From Idiomarina sp. MD25a (lineage in GTDB: Bacteria > Pseudomonadota > Gammaproteobacteria > Enterobacterales > Alteromonadaceae): DNA of 64,000 bases. This document shows, piece by piece, positions 29,963 to 40,054 of the stretch (the first letter of the stretch is position 1; every line of letters begins with the position of its first letter). Both the position numbers and the translations under genes were made by a program. Below the pieces are notes generated by a model that was not told where the DNA came from, did no database searches, and saw only the letters and a program-made list of their open reading frames with translations. The stretch is from contig NZ_MDGT01000002.1 of assembly GCF_001870515.1 (NCBI RefSeq), positions 62,066 through 126,065 of the forward strand. Reading direction: 5' to 3'.

Positions 29963-30038
29963 GTCCCCTTCGTCTAGAGGCCTAGGACACTGCCCTTTCA
30001 CGGCAGTAACAGGGGTTCGAATCCCCTAGGGGACGCCA
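29963..30038 (+). tRNA. tRNA-Glu (TTC), copy 2
   Basis: Same sequence as copy 1, with a 30-bp spacer. A short stretch before it (TTTGATTGC) resembles the flank of copy 1, as expected of tandem duplication. Confidence 0.97.
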
Positions 30039-30065
30039 TTCAAAAGCATCACAAACAGTTTCTGG

Positions 30066-30141
30066 GTCCCCTTCGTCTAGAGGCCTAGGACACTGCCCTT
30101 TCACGGCAGTAACAGGGGTTCGAATCCCCTAGGGGACGCCA
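30066..30141 (+). tRNA. tRNA-Glu (TTC), copy 3
   Basis: Same sequence as copies 1 and 2, with a 27-bp spacer and a different 5' flank. Last gene of the tRNA operon; a terminator follows. Confidence 0.97.
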
Positions 30142-30146
30142 ACACT

Positions 30147-30172
30147 AAACCACCTTCCATGGTGGTTTTTTT
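30147..30172 (+). terminator. terminator of the tRNA-Ala/Glu operon
   Basis: Stem AAACCACC/GGTGGTTT followed by a run of T, 5 bp after the last tRNA-Glu. Confidence 0.9.
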
Positions 30173-30196
30173 GTGCCTGCAATTTATCAACGCGTA

Positions 30197-30832
30197 TTAA
30201 CTCGATGCCTCGGCGTTTTTAGCCAGCTCAAGTAAGTAAGGTGAAAGAAAATCCGCAATAGCGTCTTGTGCTTCTGCAGTGGGGTGGATGCCATCATCTT
30301 GCACGAAGTCTGGGTTCTCTACTAACTCGGTCATAAAAAATGGCACTAGTGTTACATCATACTTTTCTGCCACACGCGTAAACACCGCCTGAAATCGCTT
30401 TGAGAAGCGCGGACCATAGTTAGGCGGCACCATGACCTGACTGAGCGCCACTTTAATGCCTTTCGCTTGCGCTTGCTCGATCATATCGGACAAATTAGTC
30501 TCAACGGTCGCTAAATCAAACCCTCGCAACCCATCATTGCCACCTAACTCAATAAAGATAGCATCTGGTTGGTGACGTTCGATAACGCCTGGTAAACGGT
30601 TTAGGCCGCCACGAGTCGTCTCACCGCTGATACTGGCATTAATTAGTTCAATGTTTGGGTATGCTTGCTGCCAACGCTTTTGCAATTCGGCAACCCAAGT
30701 TTGTTGTTGCGAAAGACCATAACCTGCGCTTAGGCTATCTCCTAATACAACAAGTGAAACATTTGCTGCAAAACTACGTATAGATATAAAAATCAAAGTA
30801 ATACAAGCTAACTTTAATAGGATGTTTTTCAT
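30197..30832 (-). CDS. tesA: arylesterase / acyl-CoA thioesterase I, SGNH hydrolase
   Basis: TesA is a periplasmic lysophospholipase/thioesterase of the SGNH family. The product, 211 residues from ATG 30832, has a signal peptide (KNILLKLACITLIFISIRSFAA), the block I motif LGDSLSAGYGLS with Ser33, GGNDG, and DDGIHPTAEAQ with the Asp-His pair. The frame can be extended to 30856, but that would overlap ybbA and spoil the signal peptide. It is divergent from ybbA-ybbP with start codons 3 bp apart, the same arrangement as in E. coli. Confidence 0.93.
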   Translation of the reverse strand: MKNILLKLACITLIFISIRSFAANVSLVVLGDSLSAGYGLSQQQTWVAELQKRWQQAYPNIELINASISGETTRGGLNRLPGVIERHQPDAIFIELGGNDGLRGFDLATVETNLSDMIEQAQAKGIKVALSQVMVPPNYGPRFSKRFQAVFTRVAEKYDVTLVPFFMTELVENPDFVQDDGIHPTAEAQDAIADFLSPYLLELAKNAEASS

Positions 30833-30835
30833 TTT

Positions 30836-31516
30836 ATGCTCATTCAAACTCAACAACTCGAAAAGATAGTCGAAACCTCTGAGGGACCGTTACAGATTTT
30901 GCAACCAATTGACCTCGCAATCAATGCCGGTGAGACCGTTGCGATTGTTGGAGCGTCCGGCTCAGGTAAATCAACACTACTATCACTACTCGCTGGGTTA
31001 GACATTGCCACCCACGGCGATGTTCTTATAGAAAACGAAAAGTTAAGCGATTTGGATGAGGAACAACGTGCGAAACTACGCGCCGATAAAGTAGGCTTTA
31101 TTTTTCAGTCGTTTTTGCTAGTGCCTAGCTTAAGCGCATTAGAAAACGTGATGTTACCGGCAGAGCTTGCCGGCCACAAAGGCGCAGAGAAAGAGGCTCG
31201 CGAGCTTCTAGAAAAGGTCGGGCTCTCTGACCGCTGGCACCATTACCCTAATCAACTGTCGGGCGGCGAACAGCAACGCGTCGCGATTGCGCGCGCGTTT
31301 GTCGGTCAGCCAAAGATTTTATTTGCTGATGAGCCCACCGGTAACCTCGACAGTAAAACCGGTGACAAAGTCGAACAGTTGCTATTTGACTTGAATAAGG
31401 ATTACGGCACCACCTTAGTAATGGTGACCCACGACACCACGTTAGCGAAACGCTGTCAGCGTATCCTAAACATGGAGGCAGGGCAGCTAGCGGAGGCTTC
31501 GCAAGATGTGGCATAA
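30836..31516 (+). CDS. ybbA: ABC transporter ATP-binding protein YbbA
   Basis: This 226-residue LolD-like ATPase has Walker A GASGSGKST, signature LSGGEQQRVAIARAF, and Walker B ILFADEPTGNLDS. It pairs with the permease YbbP, which it overlaps by 11 nt. In this MacB-type superfamily the complex usually does mechanotransmission or export of lipids or proteins; the substrate is unknown, and the link to divergent tesA suggests lipid-related work. Confidence 0.94.
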   Translation: MLIQTQQLEKIVETSEGPLQILQPIDLAINAGETVAIVGASGSGKSTLLSLLAGLDIATHGDVLIENEKLSDLDEEQRAKLRADKVGFIFQSFLLVPSLSALENVMLPAELAGHKGAEKEARELLEKVGLSDRWHHYPNQLSGGEQQRVAIARAFVGQPKILFADEPTGNLDSKTGDKVEQLLFDLNKDYGTTLVMVTHDTTLAKRCQRILNMEAGQLAEASQDVA

Positions 31517-34013
31517 AATATCGTTTCGCTTACTTAAGCAGGAGCTCAAGCGCGGTGAGCTCACGATCATGGCGCTCGCTATCATTTTATCGGTGACCGC
31601 GGTTTTATCACTGTCACTGTTTAGCGAGCGCCTGCAGTCGGGGTTGCTTGAACGCAGCAGTGAGTTTCTCGCAGCTGATCGTGTATTAAGCTCACGCAGA
31701 GATATTCCGCAGGAATGGCTAGATAAAGCCGATAAAGAGGGGATTCAGAGCGCGTGGCGAGTGATATTTAACTCAATGGCGTTTGCTAACGATAAGCTTG
31801 AGCTCGTCGATATCAAGGCGGTATCTGATGGTTATCCGCTACGAGGTGAGCTTAAAGTAGCCGATAAGCCCTTTGTTGAAGGACAAGTCACTAACACACT
31901 CCCCCCGGCTGGAGAAGCTTGGGTAGCATCGAGTCTATTCCAAGCGTTATCGCTTGAGATGGGCGATTCTATTGAAGTGGGTAATAGCCGCTTTAAAGTG
32001 ACTAAGGTCGTGACTTATGAGCCTGATGTAGGTTTTTCTGTGTTCACTGACAGTCCCAATGTCATCATTCGTTATTCACAGCTAGCTGAGACGGGGTTGA
32101 TTCAGCCCGGCAGCCGCGTGCGTTACAACGTCCTATTCGCCGGAACGCCAACGCAACTGGATAACTACGAGAATTGGCTTCTCCCACAATTGAATGATGA
32201 CACTCATAGCTGGCGCAGTATCGAAGATGGCGATAGCCCCTTGGCGCGCGCCCTAAATCGCGCTGAACGCTTTATGATGCTGGCGAGTCTGTTAGGTGTA
32301 GTACTTGCAGCAACGGCTGTTGCCGTAGCCGCCCAACGCTACTGCCAGCGCAATTATGACGTGGTGGCCATATTTAAAACCTTAGGAGCAGGCAAACAGC
32401 AGATCCGTAAGATCTTTGTGCTTCACTTGCTATTGCTTACGGGAATCAGCGTCGGTATTGGCATCTTGTTAGGGTGGCTCATTCAATCTTACGTGATTAA
32501 CTGGGTCGCTGAACAGTTGGGCGCTTCACTACCATCAGCCAGTTGGCGACCTTATGCGCTCGCTATTGCAACGGGCCTAATTAGTGCGGTGATGTTTACG
32601 CTTTACCCGCTATTTAGATTGATTTCTATTCCACCGTTACGTGTACTACACCGTCAAATGGTCGGTGTACAGGCGGTTCGCTGGCTGCAATGGATATTAA
32701 GCGGCGGCACGATTTATGGGTTATTGGTGCTGTACTCACAGCAATGGTGGTTATCGACGGCCTTGTTCGTGGGTGGGGCTTTTGCTGCGGGTATCCTGTT
32801 GTTGATTGGTCGTCTGCTGATCGGTGCGGGTCGGAAAGCAGGCATGCAAGCAGGGAGTGCTTGGCGTTTAGCGATGGCCGGCTTACAACGACGCGCGTCA
32901 GCAAACAGCGTACAGATGCTGAGTTTTTCAACCGCGATTATGTTGTTGCTGTTGGTTATCGTCATGCGCAATGATTTACTTGCGGATTGGCAGCGCCAAC
33001 TGCCAGCGGATGCACCGAATTATTTTGCGCTAAATATCGCTGAAGAGAAAGTTGACGATTTGCGCGCTATGTTCGCTCGAGAGGACATCGAAGCAACCGA
33101 TCAATATCCGCTAATCCCGGGTCGGGTAACCCACCATAACGGTACTGAACTGATTGATGAAGTGACCAAAGAAAATCGCGAGGAAGTCGAGCAGGGCGAT
33201 CGTGAGGAAGGTTTTGGTCGTGAGCTCTCATTGACATGGCGCGATACGGTACCGCCCAACAATGAAATTGTGAGCGGCGAGTGGTGGGGCGATAATGCCG
33301 AGCCACAGGTGTCCGTTGAAAAACAAGCGGCTGAACGATTAGAAATCAAAGTGGGCGATACGCTGACATTTAATATCGGCGGTGAAGTATTTACCGTGCC
33401 AGTAACGAGTTTGCGAGAGGCGGACTGGGGCTCGCTTCAGCCTAACTTTTACATGATTTTTAATACCAGCACACTCGCTGATTTTCCTGCAACTTATATA
33501 ACCAGCTTTCACTTAGACAGTGAGCGTAAAGATGAGCTATACCAATTATTTAGACCGTTTCCCGAGGCTTCCTTAATCGATTTGGACGCGATTATTGACC
33601 AAATCCGTGAAGTCATCTCGCAGGTCAGTATTGCGATTCTTTTCGTCTTAGTTCTGGTGATGATTGCAGGCGCCTTGGTATTGATAGCGCAAGTACAGGC
33701 AAGCATGGAGGAGCGCCAGAAGGAACTGGTTATTCTACGCACTTTGGGCGCTTCAGGTAAGTTGCTAAGTCGAAGTATCAGTTATGAATTTCTTATGTTA
33801 GGGGCTATAAGTGGTCTAATAGCGACGATTGCGATGGATTTATCGCTGCTCATTTTACAGACCCAAGTGTTTAACATGGATGCCACCTGGCATTGGCGTT
33901 TGTGGTTGGTTGGTCCTATTTCAGGCGCTGTTGTCGTTGCCTTGTTAGGTCGACTCGCGTGTTCGCGTTTGATTCGCCGCAACACGGCACAATTGATACG
34001 TAAATTGATTTAA
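31506..34013 (+). CDS. ybbP: ABC transporter permease YbbP (FtsX-like)
   Basis: The 835-residue permease has an N-terminal membrane helix (MALAIILSVTAVLSLSLFS), a periplasmic MacB-like domain at about 45-250, FtsX-like four-helix blocks near residues 255-430 and 700-835, and a second periplasmic domain between. This duplicated FtsX layout is that of YbbP. It acts with YbbA in the inner membrane. Confidence 0.93.
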   Translation: MWHKISFRLLKQELKRGELTIMALAIILSVTAVLSLSLFSERLQSGLLERSSEFLAADRVLSSRRDIPQEWLDKADKEGIQSAWRVIFNSMAFANDKLELVDIKAVSDGYPLRGELKVADKPFVEGQVTNTLPPAGEAWVASSLFQALSLEMGDSIEVGNSRFKVTKVVTYEPDVGFSVFTDSPNVIIRYSQLAETGLIQPGSRVRYNVLFAGTPTQLDNYENWLLPQLNDDTHSWRSIEDGDSPLARALNRAERFMMLASLLGVVLAATAVAVAAQRYCQRNYDVVAIFKTLGAGKQQIRKIFVLHLLLLTGISVGIGILLGWLIQSYVINWVAEQLGASLPSASWRPYALAIATGLISAVMFTLYPLFRLISIPPLRVLHRQMVGVQAVRWLQWILSGGTIYGLLVLYSQQWWLSTALFVGGAFAAGILLLIGRLLIGAGRKAGMQAGSAWRLAMAGLQRRASANSVQMLSFSTAIMLLLLVIVMRNDLLADWQRQLPADAPNYFALNIAEEKVDDLRAMFAREDIEATDQYPLIPGRVTHHNGTELIDEVTKENREEVEQGDREEGFGRELSLTWRDTVPPNNEIVSGEWWGDNAEPQVSVEKQAAERLEIKVGDTLTFNIGGEVFTVPVTSLREADWGSLQPNFYMIFNTSTLADFPATYITSFHLDSERKDELYQLFRPFPEASLIDLDAIIDQIREVISQVSIAILFVLVLVMIAGALVLIAQVQASMEERQKELVILRTLGASGKLLSRSISYEFLMLGAISGLIATIAMDLSLLILQTQVFNMDATWHWRLWLVGPISGAVVVALLGRLACSRLIRRNTAQLIRKLI

Positions 34014-34026
34014 TGGGAGGCGAAGT

Positions 34027-34917
34027 ATGAATATTCTTATAACTGGTGGCTCTGGGCTTATCGGCTCACGCTTTATTCGTTACTTCAGCCAACAACATTC
34101 ATTTACGGTGACGACGCGCTCAGTAGAGCGCGTCAAGCAGCAATTTCGAGGTTGTAATGTTGATGTTGTGGGTGAACTGCCAACTGCTGAGGCGCTCGCC
34201 TCGTTTGATGCGGTGATTAACCTGCAAGGCGCTGGAATTGCTGATAAACGCTGGTCGGCCGAGCGTAAACAGCAATTGCAAAACAGTCGCTGGCAAGTCA
34301 CTCAAGCCCTAGTACAGCAGATAAAAGCGTGTCCAACGCCACCCATCTTGCTCAGTGGTTCTGCAATTGGTGTCTATGGTCCGCGAAACAGCGAGCCGGT
34401 GGACGAGTCGGCTACGGCGAACCAACGCGATTTTGCCGTCGAACTTTGCGAGCAATGGGAGTCCATTGCGCTGCAAGTCAAGAATCACACGCGTGTCGTA
34501 TGTTTACGCACCGGAGTTGTACTCGATAGTAGCCAAGGTGCCTTGCCACGCATGTCGCTACCCTATAAATTCGGTCTAGGTGGTCCGATGGGCTCCGGGG
34601 AACAAATGATGTCCTGGATTCACATTGAGGATATGATCCGTGCGATAGAATTTATTCTGCAGGACGACAGCATCTCGGGACCTGTTAACTTGACGGCACC
34701 TAATCCAACGACGAATAAACAGTTTAGCCAAACCTTAGCGAAAACGTTGCATCGACCCCATGTGTTGTTCGTTCCAGCGTTTGCTTTGAATCTAATGTTG
34801 GGAGAAATGGCCTCCATGTTATTGGAGGGGCAGGCGGTCGTGCCGAAAAAGCTCGAGCAAGCGGGGTTTAACTTTAATTTTCCTCAGTTACAAGACGCGC
34901 TGTCTGATCTGCTTTAA
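34027..34917 (+). CDS. yfcH: TIGR01777 family epimerase-like protein
   Basis: This 296-residue short-chain dehydrogenase-like protein has the nucleotide-binding TGGSGLIGSRF and the family motifs LSGSAIGVYGPR, LRTGVVLDSSQGALPRM and SWIHIEDMIRAIEFIL, plus the DUF1731 C-terminal region. Its reaction is unknown. SD GGGAGG precedes ATG 34027. Its last 44 nt overlap the convergent hydrolase gene. Confidence 0.92.
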   Translation: MNILITGGSGLIGSRFIRYFSQQHSFTVTTRSVERVKQQFRGCNVDVVGELPTAEALASFDAVINLQGAGIADKRWSAERKQQLQNSRWQVTQALVQQIKACPTPPILLSGSAIGVYGPRNSEPVDESATANQRDFAVELCEQWESIALQVKNHTRVVCLRTGVVLDSSQGALPRMSLPYKFGLGGPMGSGEQMMSWIHIEDMIRAIEFILQDDSISGPVNLTAPNPTTNKQFSQTLAKTLHRPHVLFVPAFALNLMLGEMASMLLEGQAVVPKKLEQAGFNFNFPQLQDALSDLL

Positions 34918-35746
34918 TGGCGGGTAACAACGCTTTTTGCCAAAGCGTCTGTTGGTGCGTCGGTTTAAAGATATTAAAGTGTCCGATGCGGCGCCCCGCC
35001 TGTTGAGGAGTCAAACGCGTCAGCTTTTGTTGTGTATTAGGATAACGTTGTAAAAGTGCACGAACGTTATCCTCCACCAACAACTCATCATCACTAATAG
35101 CGAAGGCATGATACGATTGCGTTAAACGAAGGTAACCTTTGAGTTGTGCCGTCGATAAATGATCGAATAAATAATTGCGGCTGCGACACCAACGGCTCCA
35201 CTGACGCATTGCCCGCGCGGGCATGTCGCCAACCATATTGAGCCGCTTTCCTGGAAAATAACCCGCAATCGGTGTGGCAAGTGGTATCGCAAAATACCAT
35301 AACAGCCAAGATGTGCGTCTCACTTGAGGGCTCGCTTGTCGCCAGTACCCGGTTCCGGAAGCCACCGTGACTATCCTATCAATACGCTCGGGGTGAGGAA
35401 TTAATCCCAAAAGTTGACCGCCTAAACTATGGCCTAACCAAATTAGTTCGGCGCTGGGAAGTTGCTCCCGTGCCCAAGTAAGCACTTCATCAAGGTCCTG
35501 GGTCGCCCAATCGATAATGTCGGTCTCAATTTTACTGAGCGGCTTATCTATAGAGTCGCCAATGCCGTAATAATCGAAACACGTCACGGCAATACCCTGT
35601 TCTGCCAACCACTGCGCAAATCGATGATAAAACCGTTGTTTTACGCCAAGGGCTGGCGCAATCACAACATGTTGTTGCGCCCCTGCGGCAGGAAAATAAT
35701 TAATTGCTAATGCGCGGTTAGCATATTTGAGCCGTGTGGATTGCAT
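34874..35746 (-). CDS. alpha/beta hydrolase (COG4757-like)
   Basis: This 290-residue hydrolase has the nucleophile elbow GHSLGGQ (Ser about 107), APALGVKQRFY after strand 3, and FDYYGIGDS. A His near the C-terminus (RRIGHFNIF) fits the catalytic triad. Its substrate is unknown. It starts 6 bp after the yciI stop, making it the probable last gene of the trp-yciB-yciI transcript, and it overlaps the convergent yfcH by 44 nt. Confidence 0.85.
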   Translation of the reverse strand: MQSTRLKYANRALAINYFPAAGAQQHVVIAPALGVKQRFYHRFAQWLAEQGIAVTCFDYYGIGDSIDKPLSKIETDIIDWATQDLDEVLTWAREQLPSAELIWLGHSLGGQLLGLIPHPERIDRIVTVASGTGYWRQASPQVRRTSWLLWYFAIPLATPIAGYFPGKRLNMVGDMPARAMRQWSRWCRSRNYLFDHLSTAQLKGYLRLTQSYHAFAISDDELLVEDNVRALLQRYPNTQQKLTRLTPQQAGRRIGHFNIFKPTHQQTLWQKALLPAIKADQTARLVTEEN

Positions 35747-35752
35747 ACCGAG

Positions 35753-36052
35753 TTAGGGGAGTACCGGATTGAACGGTTTAACCTGCGCTGAACGGTAGAC
35801 GCCCGCATCCCAGTATGGATCAGCGTGTGCCCATTGTTCGGCTTGTTCAAGAGTGTCGAATTCAGCGATTACAACTGAGCCTGTGAAACCCATGATACCC
35901 GGATCTTTTTCAGCGATCGCAGGGCAGGGGCCTGCGACAAGTAAACGTCCTTGTTCTTTTAATGCCTCTAAGCGTTTGATATGCGCTGGACGCGCTTGCT
36001 TACGCTTGGCGAGTGAATCGTCATGATCTTCTGCAAAAATCACAAACCACAT
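35753..36052 (-). CDS. yciI: YciI family protein
   Basis: This 99-residue protein of the YciI (dimeric ferredoxin-like alpha/beta barrel) family keeps the His/Asp pair (AEDHDDS at the N-terminus) and the HADPYWDAGVY C-terminal motif. The molecular role is not established. It lies 3 bp after yciB, and the yciB-yciI order downstream of trpA is common in gammaproteobacteria. Confidence 0.93.
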   Translation of the reverse strand: MWFVIFAEDHDDSLAKRKQARPAHIKRLEALKEQGRLLVAGPCPAIAEKDPGIMGFTGSVVIAEFDTLEQAEQWAHADPYWDAGVYRSAQVKPFNPVLP

Positions 36053-36055
36053 GGC

Positions 36056-36598
36056 TTATTTATCTCCTTCCATGTCCTCGGCGTGTCGGTAGATATACAT
36101 TCCTGTAGCAACGACAAGCACCAACGAAATGCCAATAATGCCAAAGACTTTAAAATTAACCCAAGCATCTTGTGACATATACTGAGCAACATAAACATTC
36201 ACAGCGGCGATAGCCAAACACGTAATAACCCAAGCATATGTGAGTCGGTTCCAGGCGCTATCTGGCATTTTTATGTCTGCATCAAATAGGCTTTTTAGTG
36301 GACTGGTTTTTTTTATCCAAAGTGTGCCAGCTAACAATGCGGCAATCAGCACATAAATAATGGATACTTTGATTTTAACAAACCAATCATCGTGTAGAAA
36401 AACGGTGATGCCGCCAAAAACCAGCACGGCACCTAATACGATCCAGTGGCGGCTAGTAATTGGTTGCTTAAGCAGCTTAAGACCGACTAATTGTACAATC
36501 GTTAATCCCATTAAAGCCCAGGTTGCCGCGAAAATATCGACCATCTGATAAACAACAAAAAAGACAACTAATGGTAAATACTCTAATACCAGCGCCAT
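36056..36598 (-). CDS. yciB: intracellular septation protein A family inner membrane protein
   Basis: The 180-residue YciB/IspZ protein has five predicted membrane helices and the family start FLEYLPLVVFF-like (LVLEYLPLVVFFVVYQMVDIFAAT). YciB interacts with divisome and elongation proteins in E. coli and affects envelope integrity. It follows trpA by 8 bp, so it probably shares the trp transcript. Confidence 0.93.
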   Translation of the reverse strand: MALVLEYLPLVVFFVVYQMVDIFAATWALMGLTIVQLVGLKLLKQPITSRHWIVLGAVLVFGGITVFLHDDWFVKIKVSIIYVLIAALLAGTLWIKKTSPLKSLFDADIKMPDSAWNRLTYAWVITCLAIAAVNVYVAQYMSQDAWVNFKVFGIIGISLVLVVATGMYIYRHAEDMEGDK

Positions 36599-36606
36599 GG
36601 ATACTC

Positions 36607-37413
36607 CTACTGCGATGTGGCTGACTTCATCGACTCAACAAACTGTCCAAGTTGGTCGAGCATTTGTGCTGTATTGTCGAGGTTTTTTTCGATAATAGCA
36701 ACGACCGCTGAACCACTGATAGCACCTTGAGCGCCTGCTTTAATCGTAGCCTTAACATGATCAGGTTGAGAAATACCGAAACCCAGCATAATTGGAGCTG
36801 AACCGGCTGAACGCAGTTGTGAAATGAGTTTCTCCGCCGGCACCTGCATTTGCGTTTCGGTACCTGTAACCCCCGAACGACTAAGCAAGTAAACATAGCC
36901 TTGGCTTTGTTTGGCAATCGCCTCGATCAACGAATCTGAAGCATCAGGTGGGCAAATAAAAACCGGAGCCACTTGACGATCGATGGCCGGTTGCGAGAAA
37001 CGAATCGCCTCTTTGGTTGGTAAATCCGCGACTAGCACCGAGTCGACGCCGACGGCGGCCATTTTTTCATAAAAGGTATCGATACCCTTGGCAAAAATCA
37101 GGTTTGAGTAAACTAACAAGCCAATGGGAATTTCAGGCGCGTACGCTCGCACTTGCTCTAGAATCGATAAGCAGTCTTCAAACCGCGTACCTCCCTCAAG
37201 CGCGCGAACGTTAGCGCGCTGGATTACAGGACCATCGGCGACCGGGTCAGAAAAGGGAAGACCCAGCTCCAATGCATCGGCGCCCGCATCGATCAATCGT
37301 TTAATCACCTCAACGCTGACATCAGGAGTCGGGTCGCCCAGCGTCACAAAGGGCACAAAAGCGCCTTGATGTTGCTTGTCTAAGTTTGCAAATAGTTGTT
37401 CATAACGACTCAT
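36607..37413 (-). CDS. trpA: tryptophan synthase alpha chain
   Basis: TrpA cleaves indole-3-glycerol phosphate to indole and glyceraldehyde 3-phosphate. The 268-residue TIM barrel has Glu49 and Asp60 in [14 protein letters not shown] and the phosphate-binding GFGIS. It follows trpB by 11 bp. Confidence 0.97.
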   Translation of the reverse strand: MSRYEQLFANLDKQHQGAFVPFVTLGDPTPDVSVEVIKRLIDAGADALELGLPFSDPVADGPVIQRANVRALEGGTRFEDCLSILEQVRAYAPEIPIGLLVYSNLIFAKGIDTFYEKMAAVGVDSVLVADLPTKEAIRFSQPAIDRQVAPVFICPPDASDSLIEAIAKQSQGYVYLLSRSGVTGTETQMQVPAEKLISQLRSAGSAPIMLGFGISQPDHVKATIKAGAQGAISGSAVVAIIEKNLDNTAQMLDQLGQFVESMKSATSQ

Positions 37414-37424
37414 GTGTGGACACC

Positions 37425-38621
37425 CTATGATTGTTCTTGAGCATTGAAAATACGACGGACGTGATCGATATCTTTGTCACCACGGCCCGATAAATTGATC
37501 AATAGAATTTCTGGAGCATCGGGCTCAGCCGCGCGTTTCAGCGCATAGGCGAGCGCATGTGCAGATTCCAACGCAGGTATAATGCCCTCATGCCGAGAAA
37601 GTAGTTGAAATGCCGTCAATGCCTCATCATCCGTAACCGACTCATAACGTGCACGACCAATGGCCTTTAGGTGCGCGTGTTGTGGTCCAACACCTGGGTA
37701 GTCCAAACCTGCTGAGACTGAGTAGGATTCTTCCACTTGGCCTTCGTCGGTTTGCATCAAGTAGGTCAAGCAGCCGTGCAAGATACCTGGACTTCCCGCG
37801 GTGAGTGTAGCGCCGTGGTGTTGCGTATCGACGCCTTTGCCGGCGGGTTCAACGCCCACGAGAGCTACATTAGGTTCGTCGATAAAATCAGTGAACATGC
37901 CAATGGCATTCGAACCGCCCCCGACACAGGCAATAACCTCATCGGGTAAACGACCCGCTTGCTCAATGATTTGTTGCTTGGCTTCCTCGCCAATCATTTT
38001 GTGGAACTCACGCACAATTGTCGGGAAGGGGTGAGCTCCGGCTGCCGTACCGAGCAGGTAATGAGTGGTTGGGTAACTAGCCGTCCAATCTCGTAACGCT
38101 TCGTTCACCGCGTCTTTTAATGTACCACTACCGGTATCGACAGGCACTACTTTGGCGCCCATCAACTCCATTCGAAATACATTGGGCTGCTGACGTTCGA
38201 CGTCTTTTTTGCCCATGTAAATAATGCATTCGAGGTCGAGCAATGCACAGGCCAGTGCGGTCGCTGTCCCGTGCTGCCCCGCGCCGGTCTCAGCGATAAT
38301 CCGTGTTTTACCCATACGCTTGGCAAGCAATGCTTGTCCGAGTACCTGGTTAGTCTTATGCGCACCACCGTGTAACAAATCTTCACGTTTGAGATATATT
38401 TTTGTGCCGTTAGGGCTTTCAAGTGGCAAGTTACGACACAGTGATAAAGGCGTCGGTCGGCCTAAATAATTTTTCAGTAACCCACGAAACTCCTGTTGGA
38501 ACGCCTCATCTTGTTGCGCATCGATAAAGGCTTTTTCTAGCTGCTCGAGCGCAGGTAGAAGGATTTCAGGTACGAACTGACCACCAAAATCACCAAAATA
38601 AGCTGAAAGTGACTGGCTCAT
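37425..38621 (-). CDS. trpB: tryptophan synthase beta chain
   Basis: TrpB condenses indole with serine to give tryptophan. This 398-residue PLP enzyme has the Schiff-base Lys89 in GGAHKTNQ, the phosphate-binding GGGSNAIG, and EPAGKG. It overlaps trpCF by 4 nt. Confidence 0.97.
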   Translation of the reverse strand: MSQSLSAYFGDFGGQFVPEILLPALEQLEKAFIDAQQDEAFQQEFRGLLKNYLGRPTPLSLCRNLPLESPNGTKIYLKREDLLHGGAHKTNQVLGQALLAKRMGKTRIIAETGAGQHGTATALACALLDLECIIYMGKKDVERQQPNVFRMELMGAKVVPVDTGSGTLKDAVNEALRDWTASYPTTHYLLGTAAGAHPFPTIVREFHKMIGEEAKQQIIEQAGRLPDEVIACVGGGSNAIGMFTDFIDEPNVALVGVEPAGKGVDTQHHGATLTAGSPGILHGCLTYLMQTDEGQVEESYSVSAGLDYPGVGPQHAHLKAIGRARYESVTDDEALTAFQLLSRHEGIIPALESAHALAYALKRAAEPDAPEILLINLSGRGDKDIDHVRRIFNAQEQS

Positions 38622-40054
38622 GCTGCGGCCTCCTGTGACTGATTTGAGTTTGCATTGGCACCGTAGTGGCGAATGCGTTTAAAAAGAGAAGAAATTAACC
38701 GTGCGTCTTTGATGCCTGCTTGCCACTCTAATTTAGAGCTTGCATCGACACCACTGAAGCCTTGTTCAATTGCGTCGCAAACATTATCGGGACTAATGCC
38801 GCCAGCGAGGAGGCAACGTCCTCGTTCATCGGTATCTAATTCGCTCAGTAACTGCCAATCAAAGGTCTCACCGGTGCCACCTTGACCATGGTCGAGTACA
38901 AAGCGGTCAACTGAGTGACGCAATGGATGTTCATTGAGTCTGAATGGTGCGTCAACGGTTACAGCTTTCCAAATCTGTACGTGTGCGATACCGGCTTGCT
39001 TAAAGCGGTTCTTGAGTTCAACGGTAAAGTCGATATCTTCATGCCCGTGCAATTGCACTGCGTGTAAACCCAGTTCGAAAGCAGTATCAACAACAAAGGA
39101 TAGCGGCTGGTCGGCAAATACGCCGACATACTGAAGACCCTGAACTTGACGGATAATCGCCCCGGCCTGGCTTGGTTCAATGCATCGAGGCGAACGCTCG
39201 GCAAAGATGAGTCCACCAAATACCGCACCGGCTGCATGAGCGTTTAAGGCGTCCTCCGCTCGAGTTAGTCCACAGACTTTGTTTTCACCATACAATAACT
39301 TACGGCAAGCCAGGTCGACATCGTTTTCAGCACTTAATGCACTTCCGACTAAAAAGCCATTTACGACATCACTGCAGCGGCGAATATCTTTGTGTTCACT
39401 AAAGCCCGACTCAGCAACAAGTAAGGCACCCTCGGGGGCATAGGGTGCGAGTTCATGACTGCGATTCGGGTTGATGCTTAGGTCGGTCAAGTCACGGTGA
39501 TTAATACCAATAATGCGCGCACCTAACTGCGCGGCGCGACGCATTTCAGTCTCATTGGCGACTTCCGTCAGTACATCTAAACCTAAGTCGTCCGCGACTG
39601 CGTGCAGACGTTGATACTGATCATCATCGAGTACCGATAACATGAGCAGGATCGCATCAGCGCCAAAGTAGCGTGCACGATAAACTTGCTGTTCATCAAT
39701 GAAGAAGTCCTTGCATAGTATCGGTAGGTTAACCTGTTGACTGACTGCCGCAAGGTATTCATAGCTGCCTTGAAAATACTCAGGTTCAGTCAATACCGAA
39801 ATCGCGGCAGCATAGGGTTGGTAGGTCTTTGCCAACTCCACTGGATTAAAATCGGGGCGAATAAGTCCCTTGGAAGGGGACGCTTTTTTGCACTCTAGAA
39901 TAAAGCCGGCTTGAGGCCGGTTCAACGCATCGTACAAACTACGCTCACTGCGCGACAGCGCGTGTTTGTCACTCGGCATCGGGTAGTGTTGATCCTGTTG
40001 CTCGTTCTGCACTCGCTTGCGGGCAACAATTTCAGTCAGAATATTACTTGACAT
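38618..40054 (-). CDS. trpCF: bifunctional indole-3-glycerol phosphate synthase / phosphoribosylanthranilate isomerase
   Basis: This 478-residue fusion joins the TrpC barrel (residues 1 to about 255; [24 protein letters not shown]) to the TrpF barrel (about 256-460; [27 protein letters not shown]). The fusion is the same as in E. coli and many gammaproteobacteria. It catalyses steps 3 and 4 of tryptophan synthesis. It overlaps trpD by 11 nt at its start. Confidence 0.96.
   Translation of the reverse strand: MSSNILTEIVARKRVQNEQQDQHYPMPSDKHALSRSERSLYDALNRPQAGFILECKKASPSKGLIRPDFNPVELAKTYQPYAAAISVLTEPEYFQGSYEYLAAVSQQVNLPILCKDFFIDEQQVYRARYFGADAILLMLSVLDDDQYQRLHAVADDLGLDVLTEVANETEMRRAAQLGARIIGINHRDLTDLSINPNRSHELAPYAPEGALLVAESGFSEHKDIRRCSDVVNGFLVGSALSAENDVDLACRKLLYGENKVCGLTRAEDALNAHAAGAVFGGLIFAERSPRCIEPSQAGAIIRQVQGLQYVGVFADQPLSFVVDTAFELGLHAVQLHGHEDIDFTVELKNRFKQAGIAHVQIWKAVTVDAPFRLNEHPLRHSVDRFVLDHGQGGTGETFDWQLLSELDTDERGRCLLAGGISPDNVCDAIEQGFSGVDASSKLEWQAGIKDARLISSLFKRIRHYGANANSNQSQEAAA

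Noticed and set aside
29857-30141. Three regular near-identical repeats resembling a CRISPR array
   Set aside because: Each repeat is a full tRNA-Glu gene with anticodon TTC and CCA end, and the spacing is normal for a tRNA operon.
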